From NCBI GenBank assembly GCA_963791295.1, contig CAWBRY010000001.1, positions 1,364,001 through 1,428,000 on the forward strand: 64,000 bases of DNA, given 5' to 3'. The DNA is from CAWBRY01 sp963791295 (GTDB lineage: Bacteria; Bacteroidota; Bacteroidia; Chitinophagales; Chitinophagaceae). Made by a program: the position numbers and the translations under genes. Below are positions 24,479-34,170 of this stretch, piece after piece (positions within the stretch are counted from its first letter, which is position 1; each line of letters opens with the position of its first letter). A model generated the notes under the pieces. That model saw nothing but the letters and a program-made list of their open reading frames with translations, made no database searches and was not told the DNA's origin.

Positions 24479-25225
24479 TCAAACCATGGATATTCTATCT
24501 TTAGTTGACGATAGCTGCCGTTTATACATTTGTATTGTATTCTCCAGTCCGAGGTAAATAGCATCGCAAATCAATGCATGGCCTATACTGACTTCATCGA
24601 GCCAGGGAATATGCTGATGAAAATATTGCAGGTTTTGTAGGTCCAGGTCATGCCCGGCATTTAGGCCCAATCCCAGCTGCCTTGCTTTTTCTGCCGCTGC
24701 AACATAAGGCCTTACTGCTTCCTCCTTGTCGCCCGATGCATAATTTCGAGCATATCCTTCGGTATAGAGCTCAATCCGATCTGTTCCGGTATCAGCAGCA
24801 CCCTCGACCATTGCAGTATCGGGGTCCACAAAAATGGAGACGCGTATACCTGCATTCTTAAATACGCTGATCATCTTCACCAGGTATTCCTGATTCTTGA
24901 TCGTATCCCAGCCATGGTCGGAAGTGAGTTGTCCCAACGTATCCGGAACCAGAGTCACCTGGTCAGGCTTGTTTTCAAGAACAAGATCTACAAAGGAGGA
25001 TTCGCGACAATTCCCTTCAATATTAAATTCTGTCTTGATGATCTTCTTTATTTCTCTAACATCATTATAACGGATATGGCGTTCATCGGGACGAGGATGG
25101 ACAGTGACCCCATCGGCTCCATATTGCTGCACATCGATAGCGGCTTTTACAAGATCCGGGTTATTTGCTCCCCGCGCATTGCGAAGCGTGGCGAACTTGT
25201 TTATATTAACGCTCAGGTGAACCAT
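24479..25225 (-). CDS. pdxJ: Pyridoxine 5'-phosphate synthase
   Basis: This 248-aa TIM barrel condenses 1-deoxyxylulose 5-phosphate with 3-amino-2-oxopropyl phosphate in the DXP-dependent vitamin B6 pathway. Characteristic segments are LSVNINKFATLRNARG at the start, GADGVTVHPRPDERHI, EFNIEGNC, QVTLVPDTLGQLTSDHGWD, ISVFVDPD-like VSIFVDPDT, IELYTEGYA, LNAGHDLDLQN and SIGHALICDAI. It stands alone; upstream is a 9-nt repeat array at 25260-25295. Confidence 0.96.
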   Translation of the reverse strand: MVHLSVNINKFATLRNARGANNPDLVKAAIDVQQYGADGVTVHPRPDERHIRYNDVREIKKIIKTEFNIEGNCRESSFVDLVLENKPDQVTLVPDTLGQLTSDHGWDTIKNQEYLVKMISVFKNAGIRVSIFVDPDTAMVEGAADTGTDRIELYTEGYARNYASGDKEEAVRPYVAAAEKARQLGLGLNAGHDLDLQNLQYFHQHIPWLDEVSIGHALICDAIYLGLENTIQMYKRQLSSTKDRISMV

Positions 25226-25259
25226 AGTGTCTGATGTTTATAAAAGCGTGGGATTTGAA

Positions 25260-25295
25260 GTATATATGGTATCTAAGGTATATAAAGTATGTAAC
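25260..25295. repeat. Tandem nonamer array GTATMTAAR, 4 copies
   Basis: Four consecutive 9-nt units: GTATATATG, GTATCTAAG, GTATATAAA and GTATGTAAC. It lies between the start of pdxJ and the end of the C1orf50-like gene upstream. The same family recurs at 44897-44923. Read on the minus strand, TACCTTAG here is one base from a -7 promoter element and could serve pdxJ. Confidence 0.85.
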
Positions 25296-25303
25296 TGTCC
25301 TCC

Positions 25304-26092
25304 CTACAACTCCATCCACGTATGATCGGCAAGCAATTTCACGGCTGCAATAAATTTCTTAAAAGGCCCATGCCCGCCCCATTCCTTTGGTGAGACCAGC
25401 GACAACATAAAAGTCTCGTCATCCTTTTCATATAGATAATAGATCTGACCAATATTGGGCTTGAAAGATAATTTCGCTCCGTAGATCATCAATGAAAGTT
25501 CTTTTCGTTTTTGAATTTCATGTGCCTGTAATGCCAATAGCTCAATTTGCTTTCGTATCTGTTCCAGTTGCATATTGGTCTGTTCCTCCATCGCGGTGAG
25601 TGCTTTGTGTTTAATCATGCCTTCTTCATTGGCTTTGATCACGGCTCCTGCTACCGAAGCAGAATAAGGAAGTACACTCAATTGTTTATGATATATTTCC
25701 GTGTTGGAATATGCACGGTCGCCATTCGTTCGACCCTGGTGAGTTATTTTCAGATAGCCATTTGGCAGAATTTCATGGATCACATGCATACTCACCATTC
25801 CTTTTCTGTAAAAATGGATTTCAAGGTTAATTCCATCGGGCAGGATGGCCTGTACCTGATCGGCTAATTCATGGTTATCGAATTCATTGAGCTCGCCATC
25901 TGCATTGATCTTATAGCTGGATGCAAAGGCCTTGTTTTCCAGCGTTACCCAGTTATGAGAAATGATCAACTCTTTTTTATTGGGAGTAGCTTCAATTTTA
26001 TATATGCCGCTTTTAGGTCGCTCGCCTTGTTCATACGCTCCTTTTTCAGGAAACAATTGCCAGGAAGCAAGAAAATTGTAGGCTTGAATCAT
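25304..26092 (-). CDS. DUF2452 (C1orf50-like) protein
   Basis: This 262-aa protein has no signal peptide. The N-terminal half (YNFLASWQLFPEKGAYEQGERPK region) is a small beta domain of unknown function. The C-terminal half contains a helical segment (TNMQLEQIRKQIELLALQA) followed by IGQIYYLYEKDDETFMLSLVSPKEWGG, which matches the DUF2452 family otherwise known from eukaryotic C1orf50. Function is unknown. Fusion of the two halves is worth noting. The assignment rests on my recall of the DUF2452 signature. Confidence 0.75.
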   Translation of the reverse strand: MIQAYNFLASWQLFPEKGAYEQGERPKSGIYKIEATPNKKELIISHNWVTLENKAFASSYKINADGELNEFDNHELADQVQAILPDGINLEIHFYRKGMVSMHVIHEILPNGYLKITHQGRTNGDRAYSNTEIYHKQLSVLPYSASVAGAVIKANEEGMIKHKALTAMEEQTNMQLEQIRKQIELLALQAHEIQKRKELSLMIYGAKLSFKPNIGQIYYLYEKDDETFMLSLVSPKEWGGHGPFKKFIAAVKLLADHTWMEL

Positions 26093-26228
26093 ATAAAAAA
26101 ATCAAAAGAGACAGGTTGCAAAGGTTTTGTTTTCTGATGATATAAAAAAGCGTTCAATGCAACGAGACACGAAATTTTAACGTCCTTGGGAAGTGAATTT
26201 AATTATCTTTATCACATAAATTTCTGAT

Positions 26229-26774
26229 ATGAGGTCATGGACCATTTTTCCCGTGATGATTCTCTTACTGGCACAGACTGCAGGCGCGCAGACATCTCCG
26301 GCGTCCGCAGATCAGGTGCTTAAGCAGGCTGGTGAGCAAGCGGGCAAAGAAGGCAAAAATGTTTTTTTTATGTTCCATGCGTCGTGGTGTGGATGGTGTC
26401 GAAAAATGGAGGCATCTTTAAACGATCCATCCTGTAAACAATTATTTGAAAATAATTATGTCATCAAATACCTGACCGTATTTGAGTCAAAAGGGAAGGA
26501 GAACCAGGAAAACCCCGGTGCCCTGCAATTGCTGGCAAAATACAAAGGCAGCGATTATGGAATTCCTTATTGGCTCATTTTCGACAAGGATGGCAAACTC
26601 CTTACGGATTCGAAAATGAGACCTGCCGGCGCAAGCCTGGATGCGGGCGAAAATATTGGTTGTCCTACTAGTGAAGATGAAGTGAACGAATTCATCAATA
26701 AGCTCAAAGCAACATCTAAGATGAATCCAGATCAACTGGAAGTGATTCGAAAGAGATTCCGCCAGAATGAATAG
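26229..26774 (+). CDS. Secreted thioredoxin-fold protein (thioredoxin_7 type)
   Basis: This 181-aa protein has a signal peptide ending near residue 20 (LLLAQTAGAQ) and a thioredoxin fold with FHASWCGWCRKME near residue 52, the CxxC being CGWC. The cis-Pro segment is YGIPYWLIFDKDGK. The CGWC with following KME is typical of DsbD-gamma/SoxW-like thioredoxin_7 proteins in the periplasm. It converges on the large T9SS cargo gene. Confidence 0.88.
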   Translation: MRSWTIFPVMILLLAQTAGAQTSPASADQVLKQAGEQAGKEGKNVFFMFHASWCGWCRKMEASLNDPSCKQLFENNYVIKYLTVFESKGKENQENPGALQLLAKYKGSDYGIPYWLIFDKDGKLLTDSKMRPAGASLDAGENIGCPTSEDEVNEFINKLKATSKMNPDQLEVIRKRFRQNE

Positions 26775-26796
26775 GAAACCTCTTTCTAATTTACAG

Positions 26797-29403
26797 CTAG
26801 CGTATGAGCGTAACCGTTCCTCTCTGAAAATAAGAAGCTCCTGTATAATCATTTGCTTTTACCATCCACACAAATGTTCCCGTTGGTTGAACCAGTCCAC
26901 TGATCTTGCCGTCCCAACCCTTGCCGTTTACATTTGTTGTAAAAATTAACTGACCCCACCGATTGAACACCTGGAAGATTTCGATCCTCGATATTCCTAC
27001 CGCGATCGGTCGCAAAATGTCATTGTGGCCATCCCCGTTGGGTGTGAATGCAGATGGAACAAATACAGTTGGCGGTGTAGCAAAGACCTTTATGGAAATG
27101 AAAGCAGAATCCACGCAGCCGGATGGCGTTGACATCACTACCTTATATGTCAGGTCATCAGACGCAATATTAAATAATGCAACGGGATCAGGAATGTTGT
27201 TTGCTGAAAGATAAGTAGACGGCGTCCAGGAATAAAATTCTCCACCACTCGCATTTAATTGAAGAGGTTGCCCCATAACAACCGAGGTATCATTCCCGGC
27301 AAAAGGATTCATCTTCGGCTCTACAAAAACCACGACGGTATCCCTTCCAGGTTTGGGGCATCCTTTGGTATCAAAAGCAGTAAATATATATGCAAGGCTT
27401 CCAGGTGGGGATGCAATGGGATGCAAGGATGAAGGATCAGTTAGGTTCACTGGCGGAGACCAATTCCAACTACTACCATTGCTAACTCCATTCAATAATG
27501 CGGAAGTATTATAGCATATGGTTGTATCAGTCCCGGCAAAGGCAGTCGGGTATGGAATAGCGGTGACCACGATGTTTTCTTGCGCAGTACATCCACCAAT
27601 AATCGCCCTGACCTGGTAGTTGGTGCTATTATTCGTTATTGCCGATGGATTCTGCATAAGAGGATCTATAAATTGAGATGCCGGCGTCCAATTATATTGC
27701 AATGCGTCTGAAACGATGTTTAGCCTTACTGTGTCGCCCTGGCAAATCGTGGTATCATTCATGACCTGCAGAGTCACATGATCGACCACCCTCACCTTCA
27801 CTGAATCGCGGTTGAGGCAGCCATTGTCGTCGAGGTCAACATAGTAAGTGGTCGTAGCATTCGGATCAACGGTTGGTGTAGCCGAATTCGCATTAGTTAT
27901 GTTTACAGGAGGTGACCAGCTAAGAGTTCCACTTGCGCCGGCAACTAATTGAACCTGGTCATTCAAGCATATAAGGGTATCTGCAAACTTCAGGAGAAGT
28001 GGAGGCTTATCAAGAATGCTTATCAATTTGCTGAGAGTACTTAAGCATCCTTTGGTATCCGTGACGGTGAGCAGGACCTCCCTTGTTCCCATGTTGGGGT
28101 AAGTATAGGTCGCATTCTGTGTTAGCGCAAAATCTGTAGTGCTAAACTGATCGCCGAAATCCCAGGCCCATGAGTTAACCGTACCATAGACGGAAGTAGA
28201 GCGGTCGGTAAATCTTGTTGGTTTTGTAATGCATGCCCCCGCAGCTGCAAAGTCTGGATTAAAGCCAGGATAGACCTTAACCTGCGATTCTGTTGAATCG
28301 GAGCAAGGTTGATTCTTGTTGATGGCCAACTTGATTGCATATACGCCCGTATCGGGGAATGTGTATGTGGCTGAAGATCCTGAAGCCGAATAAAGGACGT
28401 TACCATTACCATTGAGAAATTGCCAGTTGTAAGATACAATCAAAGGACTGTTGGATTGATTGGCAACAGTCAAAGTATTCGTGTTCCCGCAGACCTGGTA
28501 CGAAGGCAATAGGGAAGCGGCCGCAATCGAGCAATCAGCAATAAATATCTGGAGATCTTTTCGTTGGGTTGCAATGAGAACCCCGTTTCGAATTTCCTGG
28601 GCACAGACGGTAACGACATAGATACCCTGTGCAGGGGCAGTTCCTCTTATCAAGCCGGTACTGGGATCTAACTGAACCTTTAACCCGAGCGGGGAGCTAG
28701 GTCCAAAATTGGGAAAATTGTACGGCACAGATGGATAGGGGGGAGGATTTGGAGGCAACGTATTTCCATTAGTACTACCATAGGCCTCACAAAAAGTATA
28801 ACGCAGGACATCGCCATCAGGATCACCAGCAGCAAAACTGTAGCTGAAATCGTTGTTCGCGCAAACGATAACCAGGTCGCTTCCCAAAAAATTTGCGCTG
28901 CTGTTTTGGGGTGCGGTGGGAATCTGGGCAAAGCCGGGGATTTCTGCAGTATAAGTAGCCCCAACGCTGCTTGAACCAGCAAGGAGATTTGTGATCCCAT
29001 CGATCCTGAAATTTACCTGGGTAGAGATTATAAACCCTTGCGCCGAACTGGGAACCACAATATTAAAATCATAGAAGGCGACATCATAACAAACGGATGG
29101 CGGATTGCTGATACAGGGATTGGAATTACCAATGCTGATATTTTCCGTATGTCCCAGCACTACGTCCATGTCAAACAATCGAGTACCGTCTGTCTTATCA
29201 AAAACGGAGACCAGGCAGGGGTTTGGAAATTGCCGGCCACTCAAACAACGCTGAAAAAGCTTAAGGGACACGCTATAATAATACCTACCATTGGCAGTGC
29301 CGGTAAATATATAATGCATTTCCCCTCCAGTGATATGACTGGCGTTGGCTGTGAGTGCAAAGCCAATGAGTAGAATTGCAGAATAGATTGCCCTCTTCTT
29401 CAT
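26797..29403 (-). CDS. T9SS type B cargo: PKD-repeat protein with gliding-motility C-terminal domain
   Basis: This 868-aa secreted protein has a signal peptide (MKKRAIYSAILLIGFALTANA). Middle regions contain PKD-like domains (for example NSWAWDFGDQFSTTD near residue 415 and VLLTVTDTKGCLS) and repeated modules of the form TTYYVDLDDNGC / YQVRAIIGGC / YIFTAFDTKGC / YKVVMSTPSGC, each about 75-90 residues. The C-terminus has FVPSAFTPNGDGHNDILRP, FNRWGQLIF, WDG and GTFVWMVKANDYTG: the gliding-motility-associated or type B T9SS sorting domain that directs secretion and surface retention. Function is probably adhesive (inference). Confidence 0.93.
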   Translation of the reverse strand: MKKRAIYSAILLIGFALTANASHITGGEMHYIFTGTANGRYYYSVSLKLFQRCLSGRQFPNPCLVSVFDKTDGTRLFDMDVVLGHTENISIGNSNPCISNPPSVCYDVAFYDFNIVVPSSAQGFIISTQVNFRIDGITNLLAGSSSVGATYTAEIPGFAQIPTAPQNSSANFLGSDLVIVCANNDFSYSFAAGDPDGDVLRYTFCEAYGSTNGNTLPPNPPPYPSVPYNFPNFGPSSPLGLKVQLDPSTGLIRGTAPAQGIYVVTVCAQEIRNGVLIATQRKDLQIFIADCSIAAASLLPSYQVCGNTNTLTVANQSNSPLIVSYNWQFLNGNGNVLYSASGSSATYTFPDTGVYAIKLAINKNQPCSDSTESQVKVYPGFNPDFAAAGACITKPTRFTDRSTSVYGTVNSWAWDFGDQFSTTDFALTQNATYTYPNMGTREVLLTVTDTKGCLSTLSKLISILDKPPLLLKFADTLICLNDQVQLVAGASGTLSWSPPVNITNANSATPTVDPNATTTYYVDLDDNGCLNRDSVKVRVVDHVTLQVMNDTTICQGDTVRLNIVSDALQYNWTPASQFIDPLMQNPSAITNNSTNYQVRAIIGGCTAQENIVVTAIPYPTAFAGTDTTICYNTSALLNGVSNGSSWNWSPPVNLTDPSSLHPIASPPGSLAYIFTAFDTKGCPKPGRDTVVVFVEPKMNPFAGNDTSVVMGQPLQLNASGGEFYSWTPSTYLSANNIPDPVALFNIASDDLTYKVVMSTPSGCVDSAFISIKVFATPPTVFVPSAFTPNGDGHNDILRPIAVGISRIEIFQVFNRWGQLIFTTNVNGKGWDGKISGLVQPTGTFVWMVKANDYTGASYFQRGTVTLIR

Positions 29404-29547
29404 ACCGTTGAATAGCGGGACGGATCAACCTTGGTTTATCTGCTTGGAAAAAAGAAATGCGATGGTACTTATAAAGATACGCATCAAATCGATCGCCTGT
29501 GCAGGCAGGTTGCCTAAATGAGAAGGGGATTTTAGACTAATGATTGG

Positions 29548-29823
29548 TCAGGAGGACTGGTTAAGTTCTTCCTCTATCAGGTCATGAAAATTATTCTCGT
29601 TGAGGGAAATCCAGCTTGGATATTGCCCCGGTAAAATTTTCCAGCTTTTGTCGTCTTTTTGCATCCGAAAAATAATGCGATTGCCCCGATCATCCACTAC
29701 GTCAATAGAAAAAAGCAATTCACCGTCATTTCCGCTGAATTTCCTGAAATTAAATTCCCGTAGGCGACCATCAGCCCTAACCAGCCGCGTGAATTGAATG
29801 TTTTTGATAAATTGTACGTGCAT
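29548..29823 (-). CDS. Small conserved hypothetical protein
   Basis: This 91-aa protein without signal peptide or membrane segment has beta-rich content (LLFSIDVVDDRGNRIIFRMQKDD) and an acidic helical C-terminus (NNFHDLIEEELNQ). Codon use fits its neighbours. I do not recognise a domain. Its start ATG at 29823 is preceded by an AT-rich region. It is isolated between a T9SS cargo gene and a divergent secreted protein. Confidence 0.55.
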   Translation of the reverse strand: MHVQFIKNIQFTRLVRADGRLREFNFRKFSGNDGELLFSIDVVDDRGNRIIFRMQKDDKSWKILPGQYPSWISLNENNFHDLIEEELNQSS

Positions 29824-30036
29824 AGTAAACTCGTATTAAAAGGATAACGAATATCAGTGGGAAGAAGTATTTAACTACAAGTTACGTGCTACAATTTTGA
29901 AAAGGCTTAATTAATTCGTAAAAGTTGTATAATTTTTTATTGCATTGATACAAAGAACAAATAAACTCCTGAATTTTAACAAGCTGGTCTTTTTATTCAA
30001 GCAATAAAAATTTATTTTTAGAAATTATTCAGATTT

Positions 30037-30528
30037 ATGAAAACCATTGCAATAATATTTGCTATCATCCCATTTCTCGCTGGAGCGCAGGATTGCAAGG
30101 TCAAGCGACTTACAGATCCCTATACGAAAGAAACTAAAGTCTCCACCGGGTTTATTGCGCTCCAGGGCGCTTCCGTGACGATGGATGCCGACAGCAAGGA
30201 GATTGATTTTTTCCTGACCTTAAGCGGTAGTGACAAATGCTTCGATAATAATTCGACAGTTGCCGTTTTTCTTGAAGGCACTAAAGCAAAATTGAACTTT
30301 CGAAATTCAGGCAGCATGAATTGTGACGGCTACTTCCATATAAATTTTAGGAATGGGACCACCACCAATTCCATGTTGCAAAAGCTCACCACGCAAAAAG
30401 TCACCAGCTTATCCTTTAGCGGAGGCAATAAGAAAATAACTGCGATCACATTTTCCCCTGAACAACAGACCTCATTTATGACCTGGGCAGCCTGCCTGGT
30501 GACTGAAGCAAAGACTCTTGTTAAATAA
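30037..30528 (+). CDS. Secreted hypothetical protein
   Basis: This 163-aa protein has a signal peptide (MKTIAIIFAIIPFLAGAQ). The mature part contains three cysteines (DCK, KCF and MNCDGYF), suggesting a beta-rich periplasmic domain. Thr/Ser-rich segments such as TTTNSMLQKLTTQKV follow. No known domain is recognised. It lies 38 bp upstream of the gamma-glutamyltransferase homologue in the same direction, so they may be cotranscribed. Confidence 0.6.
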   Translation: MKTIAIIFAIIPFLAGAQDCKVKRLTDPYTKETKVSTGFIALQGASVTMDADSKEIDFFLTLSGSDKCFDNNSTVAVFLEGTKAKLNFRNSGSMNCDGYFHINFRNGTTTNSMLQKLTTQKVTSLSFSGGNKKITAITFSPEQQTSFMTWAACLVTEAKTLVK

Positions 30529-30566
30529 AGACAAGAAACTTTATTTACCTTAGAATAAAACAAACC

Positions 30567-32414
30567 ATGCACCGCGCAATCCTTCAGATCATTGCATTCA
30601 TTATAATCCCATTTTCAATGCATGCACAACAAACGCAAAAGCCGCCCTTGCACGGAAAAAATTGGATGGCCATCACTGGTAAGCCACTGGCCGCCGAAGC
30701 AGGAGCCATGGTATTTCAAAGAGGTGGCAATGCCGTTGACGCAGCATGCGCTATGCTTGCCGCTACCTGCACGATGTGGGATGTGTTAAGCTGGGGTGGG
30801 GAAACGCAGGCGCTGATCTTTAATCCGAAGACCGGAAAGGTAATTGGAATCAATGCGCTTGGAGTAGCTCCCACCGGAGCAACAGTCAATTTCTTCAAAA
30901 ATAAAGGAATGAATTTCCCACCCGAGTACGGTCCGTTGGCAGCTGTTACGCCAGGAACGCCCGGTGGCCTTTGCACCATGCTGGCCGAATATGGCTCGAT
31001 GAGTTTAAAAGAAGTATTGGCACCCGCCATGCAACTGGCGGAGGGATATCCCATCGAAGCTCAGACAGCAAACAGTATAGAAAGAGAAAAGGCGATGATT
31101 AAACAATGGCCCTACTCTAAGGCCGTATTTCTGCCACATTTAGGCGAGCAAAGAGAAGCTCCCGAGGCAGGAGAGATCTTTAAGCAGACCGACTTGCTCA
31201 AGAGTTTGCAGAAAATGGTGGAAGCCGAACAGCAAGCCCTCAAGCAAGGAAGAAATAGAAAAGAGGCCATTTATGCCGCTTATGACCGATTCTATAAGGG
31301 CGATATTGGAAAAGAATATGCACGCGGTTGCCAGGAACAGGGAGGACTCATAACCGAAAAGGATCTCGCAAACTGGAAAGTAAAAATAGAAGAGCCTTTA
31401 TCGGTCAACTATAAAGGTGTTGAAGTGTATAAGCTATCGCAGTGGACTCAGGGGCCAATGATGCTTCAGGCGCTCAATATCCTAGAGAATTTTGATTTGA
31501 AAAAGATGGGTTACAATTCCACGCAATATATACATACTGTATGCCAGGCCATGCATCTGGCCTTTGCTGATAGGGATTTCTATTATGGCGACCCTGACTT
31601 CAACCCCCAGGCGCCGATTAAGGGATTGTTATCAAAAGAATACGCGAGGGAAAGAGCTAAGTTGATCAAACCTGAGAAAAATAATCCGAATCCCGGGCCG
31701 GGAGATCCTTATCCGTTCGAAGGAAGAGTCAACCCTTTCAAAGAGATCTTAAAGCAAAATGGATTTGAAGCATTCAATTCAAGTTCTATCACGGAAGAAT
31801 ATATCGACAGACTTCGCCGCGGCACTACATCCGTGGAAGCAGCAGACAAAGAGGGTTGGGTAGTATCCATCACACCAAGTGGTGGTTGGATTCCTTCTTG
31901 TATTGCCGGCCAAACCGGATTAGGTATGAGTCAGCGGATGCAGAGTTTTGTCCTCGATTCCGCTCTCAATCCGTTTAATGTTTTGCAGCCGGGTAAGAGG
32001 CCTAGGGTTACCTTGACTCCGACCCTGGCCATGAAAGATGGTAAACCCTATTTAGCCTTTGCGGTGCAGGGAGGCGATACGCAGGATCAAAACTTGCTTC
32101 AATTCTTTTTGAATATGGTGGAATTCGGAATGACCGTGCAGGAATCAGTGGAAGCGCCCAATGTCAACACCAACCAACTTTGGCTTTCATTGGGTGGCAC
32201 GAAAACCGAGGATCGCAAACCAAAGCCCGGTTCTATATTATTGAATAGTTCTACCAGCAATTGGAGTCGAAAAGAACTAAAGCTGATGGGATACACGTTG
32301 AGCTTTGAAGATCGTACCTCGGGACCCATCAATGCCATTTTCTTTGACTGGAAACACGGTAGCTTTTGGGGAGGCTCGAGCAATCATGGTGAAGATTATG
32401 GGATTGGCTGGTGA
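30567..32414 (+). CDS. Gamma-glutamyltransferase family protein
   Basis: This 615-aa secreted N-terminal nucleophile hydrolase homologue has a signal peptide (IIPFSMHAQ). The GGT signature region GGNAVDAACAMLAATC is at residue 53, with GVAPTGATVNFF and AVTPGTPGG following. The self-cleavage and catalytic threonine is probably in RRGTTSVEAADKEGW (Thr420). The small-subunit motif usually GSRIP is hard to place; GLGMSQRMQSF follows. Length exceeds E. coli GGT slightly. Closest in feel are GGT-like proteins acting on glutathione or other amides in the periplasm; true transpeptidase activity is not proven by the motifs. Confidence 0.88.
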   Translation: MHRAILQIIAFIIIPFSMHAQQTQKPPLHGKNWMAITGKPLAAEAGAMVFQRGGNAVDAACAMLAATCTMWDVLSWGGETQALIFNPKTGKVIGINALGVAPTGATVNFFKNKGMNFPPEYGPLAAVTPGTPGGLCTMLAEYGSMSLKEVLAPAMQLAEGYPIEAQTANSIEREKAMIKQWPYSKAVFLPHLGEQREAPEAGEIFKQTDLLKSLQKMVEAEQQALKQGRNRKEAIYAAYDRFYKGDIGKEYARGCQEQGGLITEKDLANWKVKIEEPLSVNYKGVEVYKLSQWTQGPMMLQALNILENFDLKKMGYNSTQYIHTVCQAMHLAFADRDFYYGDPDFNPQAPIKGLLSKEYARERAKLIKPEKNNPNPGPGDPYPFEGRVNPFKEILKQNGFEAFNSSSITEEYIDRLRRGTTSVEAADKEGWVVSITPSGGWIPSCIAGQTGLGMSQRMQSFVLDSALNPFNVLQPGKRPRVTLTPTLAMKDGKPYLAFAVQGGDTQDQNLLQFFLNMVEFGMTVQESVEAPNVNTNQLWLSLGGTKTEDRKPKPGSILLNSSTSNWSRKELKLMGYTLSFEDRTSGPINAIFFDWKHGSFWGGSSNHGEDYGIGW

Positions 32415-32446
32415 TTTTGGAATTTACCGCATAATAAAACAACCGT

Positions 32447-32737
32447 CTATCCTTCTAAGATATTCCAGGGAGTGATGTTTTGCTTCTCTTCCGGGATTAT
32501 CTCTTTTTCTTTTTCCTCGGTACTGCTTTCCGGATCTACTGGTTTCTTCGCCGTTTTCTCGATCTCGGCAGCAGACTCACCTCCGGGGATCTTTACCTTT
32601 TTGATATCGTCCTCCGAAATGACGTCGTTGATATCTTCAAGATGTTTTCTTACCTTTTTTTCCGTAACCTCATCGGAAAAACTGTAAGGCTTGGGATCTT
32701 TATCAACGGGTGCGCGTTTTTTTCGGTCTGATTTCAT
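32447..32737 (-). CDS. Small charged hypothetical protein
   Basis: This 96-aa protein is extremely rich in Lys, Glu and Asp and poor in hydrophobic residues, so it is probably disordered. It has one hydrophobic C-terminal patch (TPWNILEG). No domain is recognised. Its reading frame has usual codon use, and a plausible ATG at 32737. It converges on the GGT gene (32 bp). Confidence 0.5.
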   Translation of the reverse strand: MKSDRKKRAPVDKDPKPYSFSDEVTEKKVRKHLEDINDVISEDDIKKVKIPGGESAAEIEKTAKKPVDPESSTEEKEKEIIPEEKQNITPWNILEG

Positions 32738-32857
32738 AATGAATGTTTAAGGCAAATTATCGAAAAGTCATGCCAATGAGCAAAAAGAAACATAGGGTTT
32801 CTACGCGTGTGTGCCATAATTTGCACGAAGATATAGATATTTATTTTCAACATATAT

Positions 32858-33784
32858 ATGTTTATGCAGTTGCGCCATAGTAGATTAGTAAGAAATTCGG
32901 CAACTATATGGGGTGTCGCCAGCCTTTTTTTGTCGGCCTGCAGTGGGCCAAAAAATAACATACGCGGCACCTCCGCGCGGGCAAAAACACAGTTCTCGCT
33001 CGTGAAGGGGGAGTTTGCAATGGCATTTAAGGACCTTAGCTCGGGCAGGGAATTGATGATCAATGAACATCAGTTTTTTCACGCCGCCAGTACCATGAAG
33101 ACTCCCGTGATGATTGAATTATTCAAACAGGCATCGGAGGGTAAATTCAAATTGTCAGATTCTATCATCATTCAAAATAGTTTCAAAAGCATTGTTGATG
33201 GAAGTACATATCAGCTCGATTCAACGGAGGACAGTGAACAGGAACTGTACAGGCACATCGGCGAAAAAAGAACGATCAATGAATTGCTTTATCAAATGAT
33301 CACGGTGAGTAGTAATCTCGCAACGAATTTGGTCATTGGCCTGGTCGATGCAAGAAATGTTACCCAAACCATGCGAGGTCTCGGGGCGCATGAAATTCAG
33401 GTATTGAGAGGAGTGGAGGATAACAAGGCCTATGAAAAAGGATTGAATAATCAGACCACGGCCTATGATTTGATGGTCATCTTTGAAAAATTAGCCTCAA
33501 GAGAGGCGGTTAACGCGAAGGCTTCAGATGAAATGATCAATATCCTGATGCATCAGCATTTTAACGAGATCATTCCGGCACAATTGCCTCTCGCAGTCCG
33601 CGTTGCCCATAAAACGGGATATATCAGCGGTCTTCACCACGATTCTGGAATTGTTTTTCTGCCCGATGGACGTAAATATGTTTTAGTACTGCTTTCAAAG
33701 AACCTGGAAGATGAAACAGCAGGCATCAAAGCCATGGCGAATGTTTCAAAGATCATCTACGATTATATGCAGCGTCATCGCTGA
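32858..33784 (+). CDS. Class A beta-lactamase-like serine hydrolase, predicted lipoprotein
   Basis: This 308-aa protein keeps the class A beta-lactamase catalytic set: Ser78-x-x-Lys81 (AASTMKTP), Ser151-x-Asn153 (VSSN, in place of SDN), Glu193-KGL-Asn197 (ExxLN, the deacylation Glu) and Lys252-Thr-Gly (HKTG). The N-terminus (LFLSAC, Cys28) is a possible lipobox, so it may be lipid-anchored in the periplasm. Typical class A proteins are about 290 aa. Presence of Glu193 argues for hydrolysis and not merely penicillin binding, but the substrate is unproven and the SSN variant is unusual. Confidence 0.85.
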   Translation: MFMQLRHSRLVRNSATIWGVASLFLSACSGPKNNIRGTSARAKTQFSLVKGEFAMAFKDLSSGRELMINEHQFFHAASTMKTPVMIELFKQASEGKFKLSDSIIIQNSFKSIVDGSTYQLDSTEDSEQELYRHIGEKRTINELLYQMITVSSNLATNLVIGLVDARNVTQTMRGLGAHEIQVLRGVEDNKAYEKGLNNQTTAYDLMVIFEKLASREAVNAKASDEMINILMHQHFNEIIPAQLPLAVRVAHKTGYISGLHHDSGIVFLPDGRKYVLVLLSKNLEDETAGIKAMANVSKIIYDYMQRHR

Positions 33785-33936
33785 CCCGGATCCTGGAAAT
33801 AATGTTAAACTCTTAGAGATCTAGGGGTATTGGCAAAAATGTAGTAGTACAATTACATCATTATTACACTATAGTCTATTTTTTCAGGCCTCAACTCGTC
33901 GTTTCTTCGTCCTCAGAATTTATCGTTTTCGTCCCA

Positions 33937-34170
33937 ATGAAACCTTATCCAATATCTATGAACAAATTCACTAATACCGGCTTTTCCCCTTTTGCAGCGT
34001 CACCATCTTCTCTTCCACCACTGACTACTTCGCTCATTCCAGAACTGGTATCGACCAACCCTTCCACAAAATCAAATGAGCATAGCGGCCCTTCAAAAGC
34101 CCGGAAAAATCAAAATCCAATTGTTGACAACAGCCTTTTTAATTTCAAAAAATTATACCGATGCCCATAA
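33937..34170 (+). CDS. Doubtful 77-aa Ser/Pro-rich ORF
   Basis: A 77-codon frame in a gene-free region encodes a Ser-, Pro- and Asn-rich protein with no hydrophobic segment or recognisable domain. There is no visible ribosome-binding site and amino acid content is atypical for its neighbours, so it may be chance. Confidence 0.2.
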   Translation: MKPYPISMNKFTNTGFSPFAASPSSLPPLTTSLIPELVSTNPSTKSNEHSGPSKARKNQNPIVDNSLFNFKKLYRCP

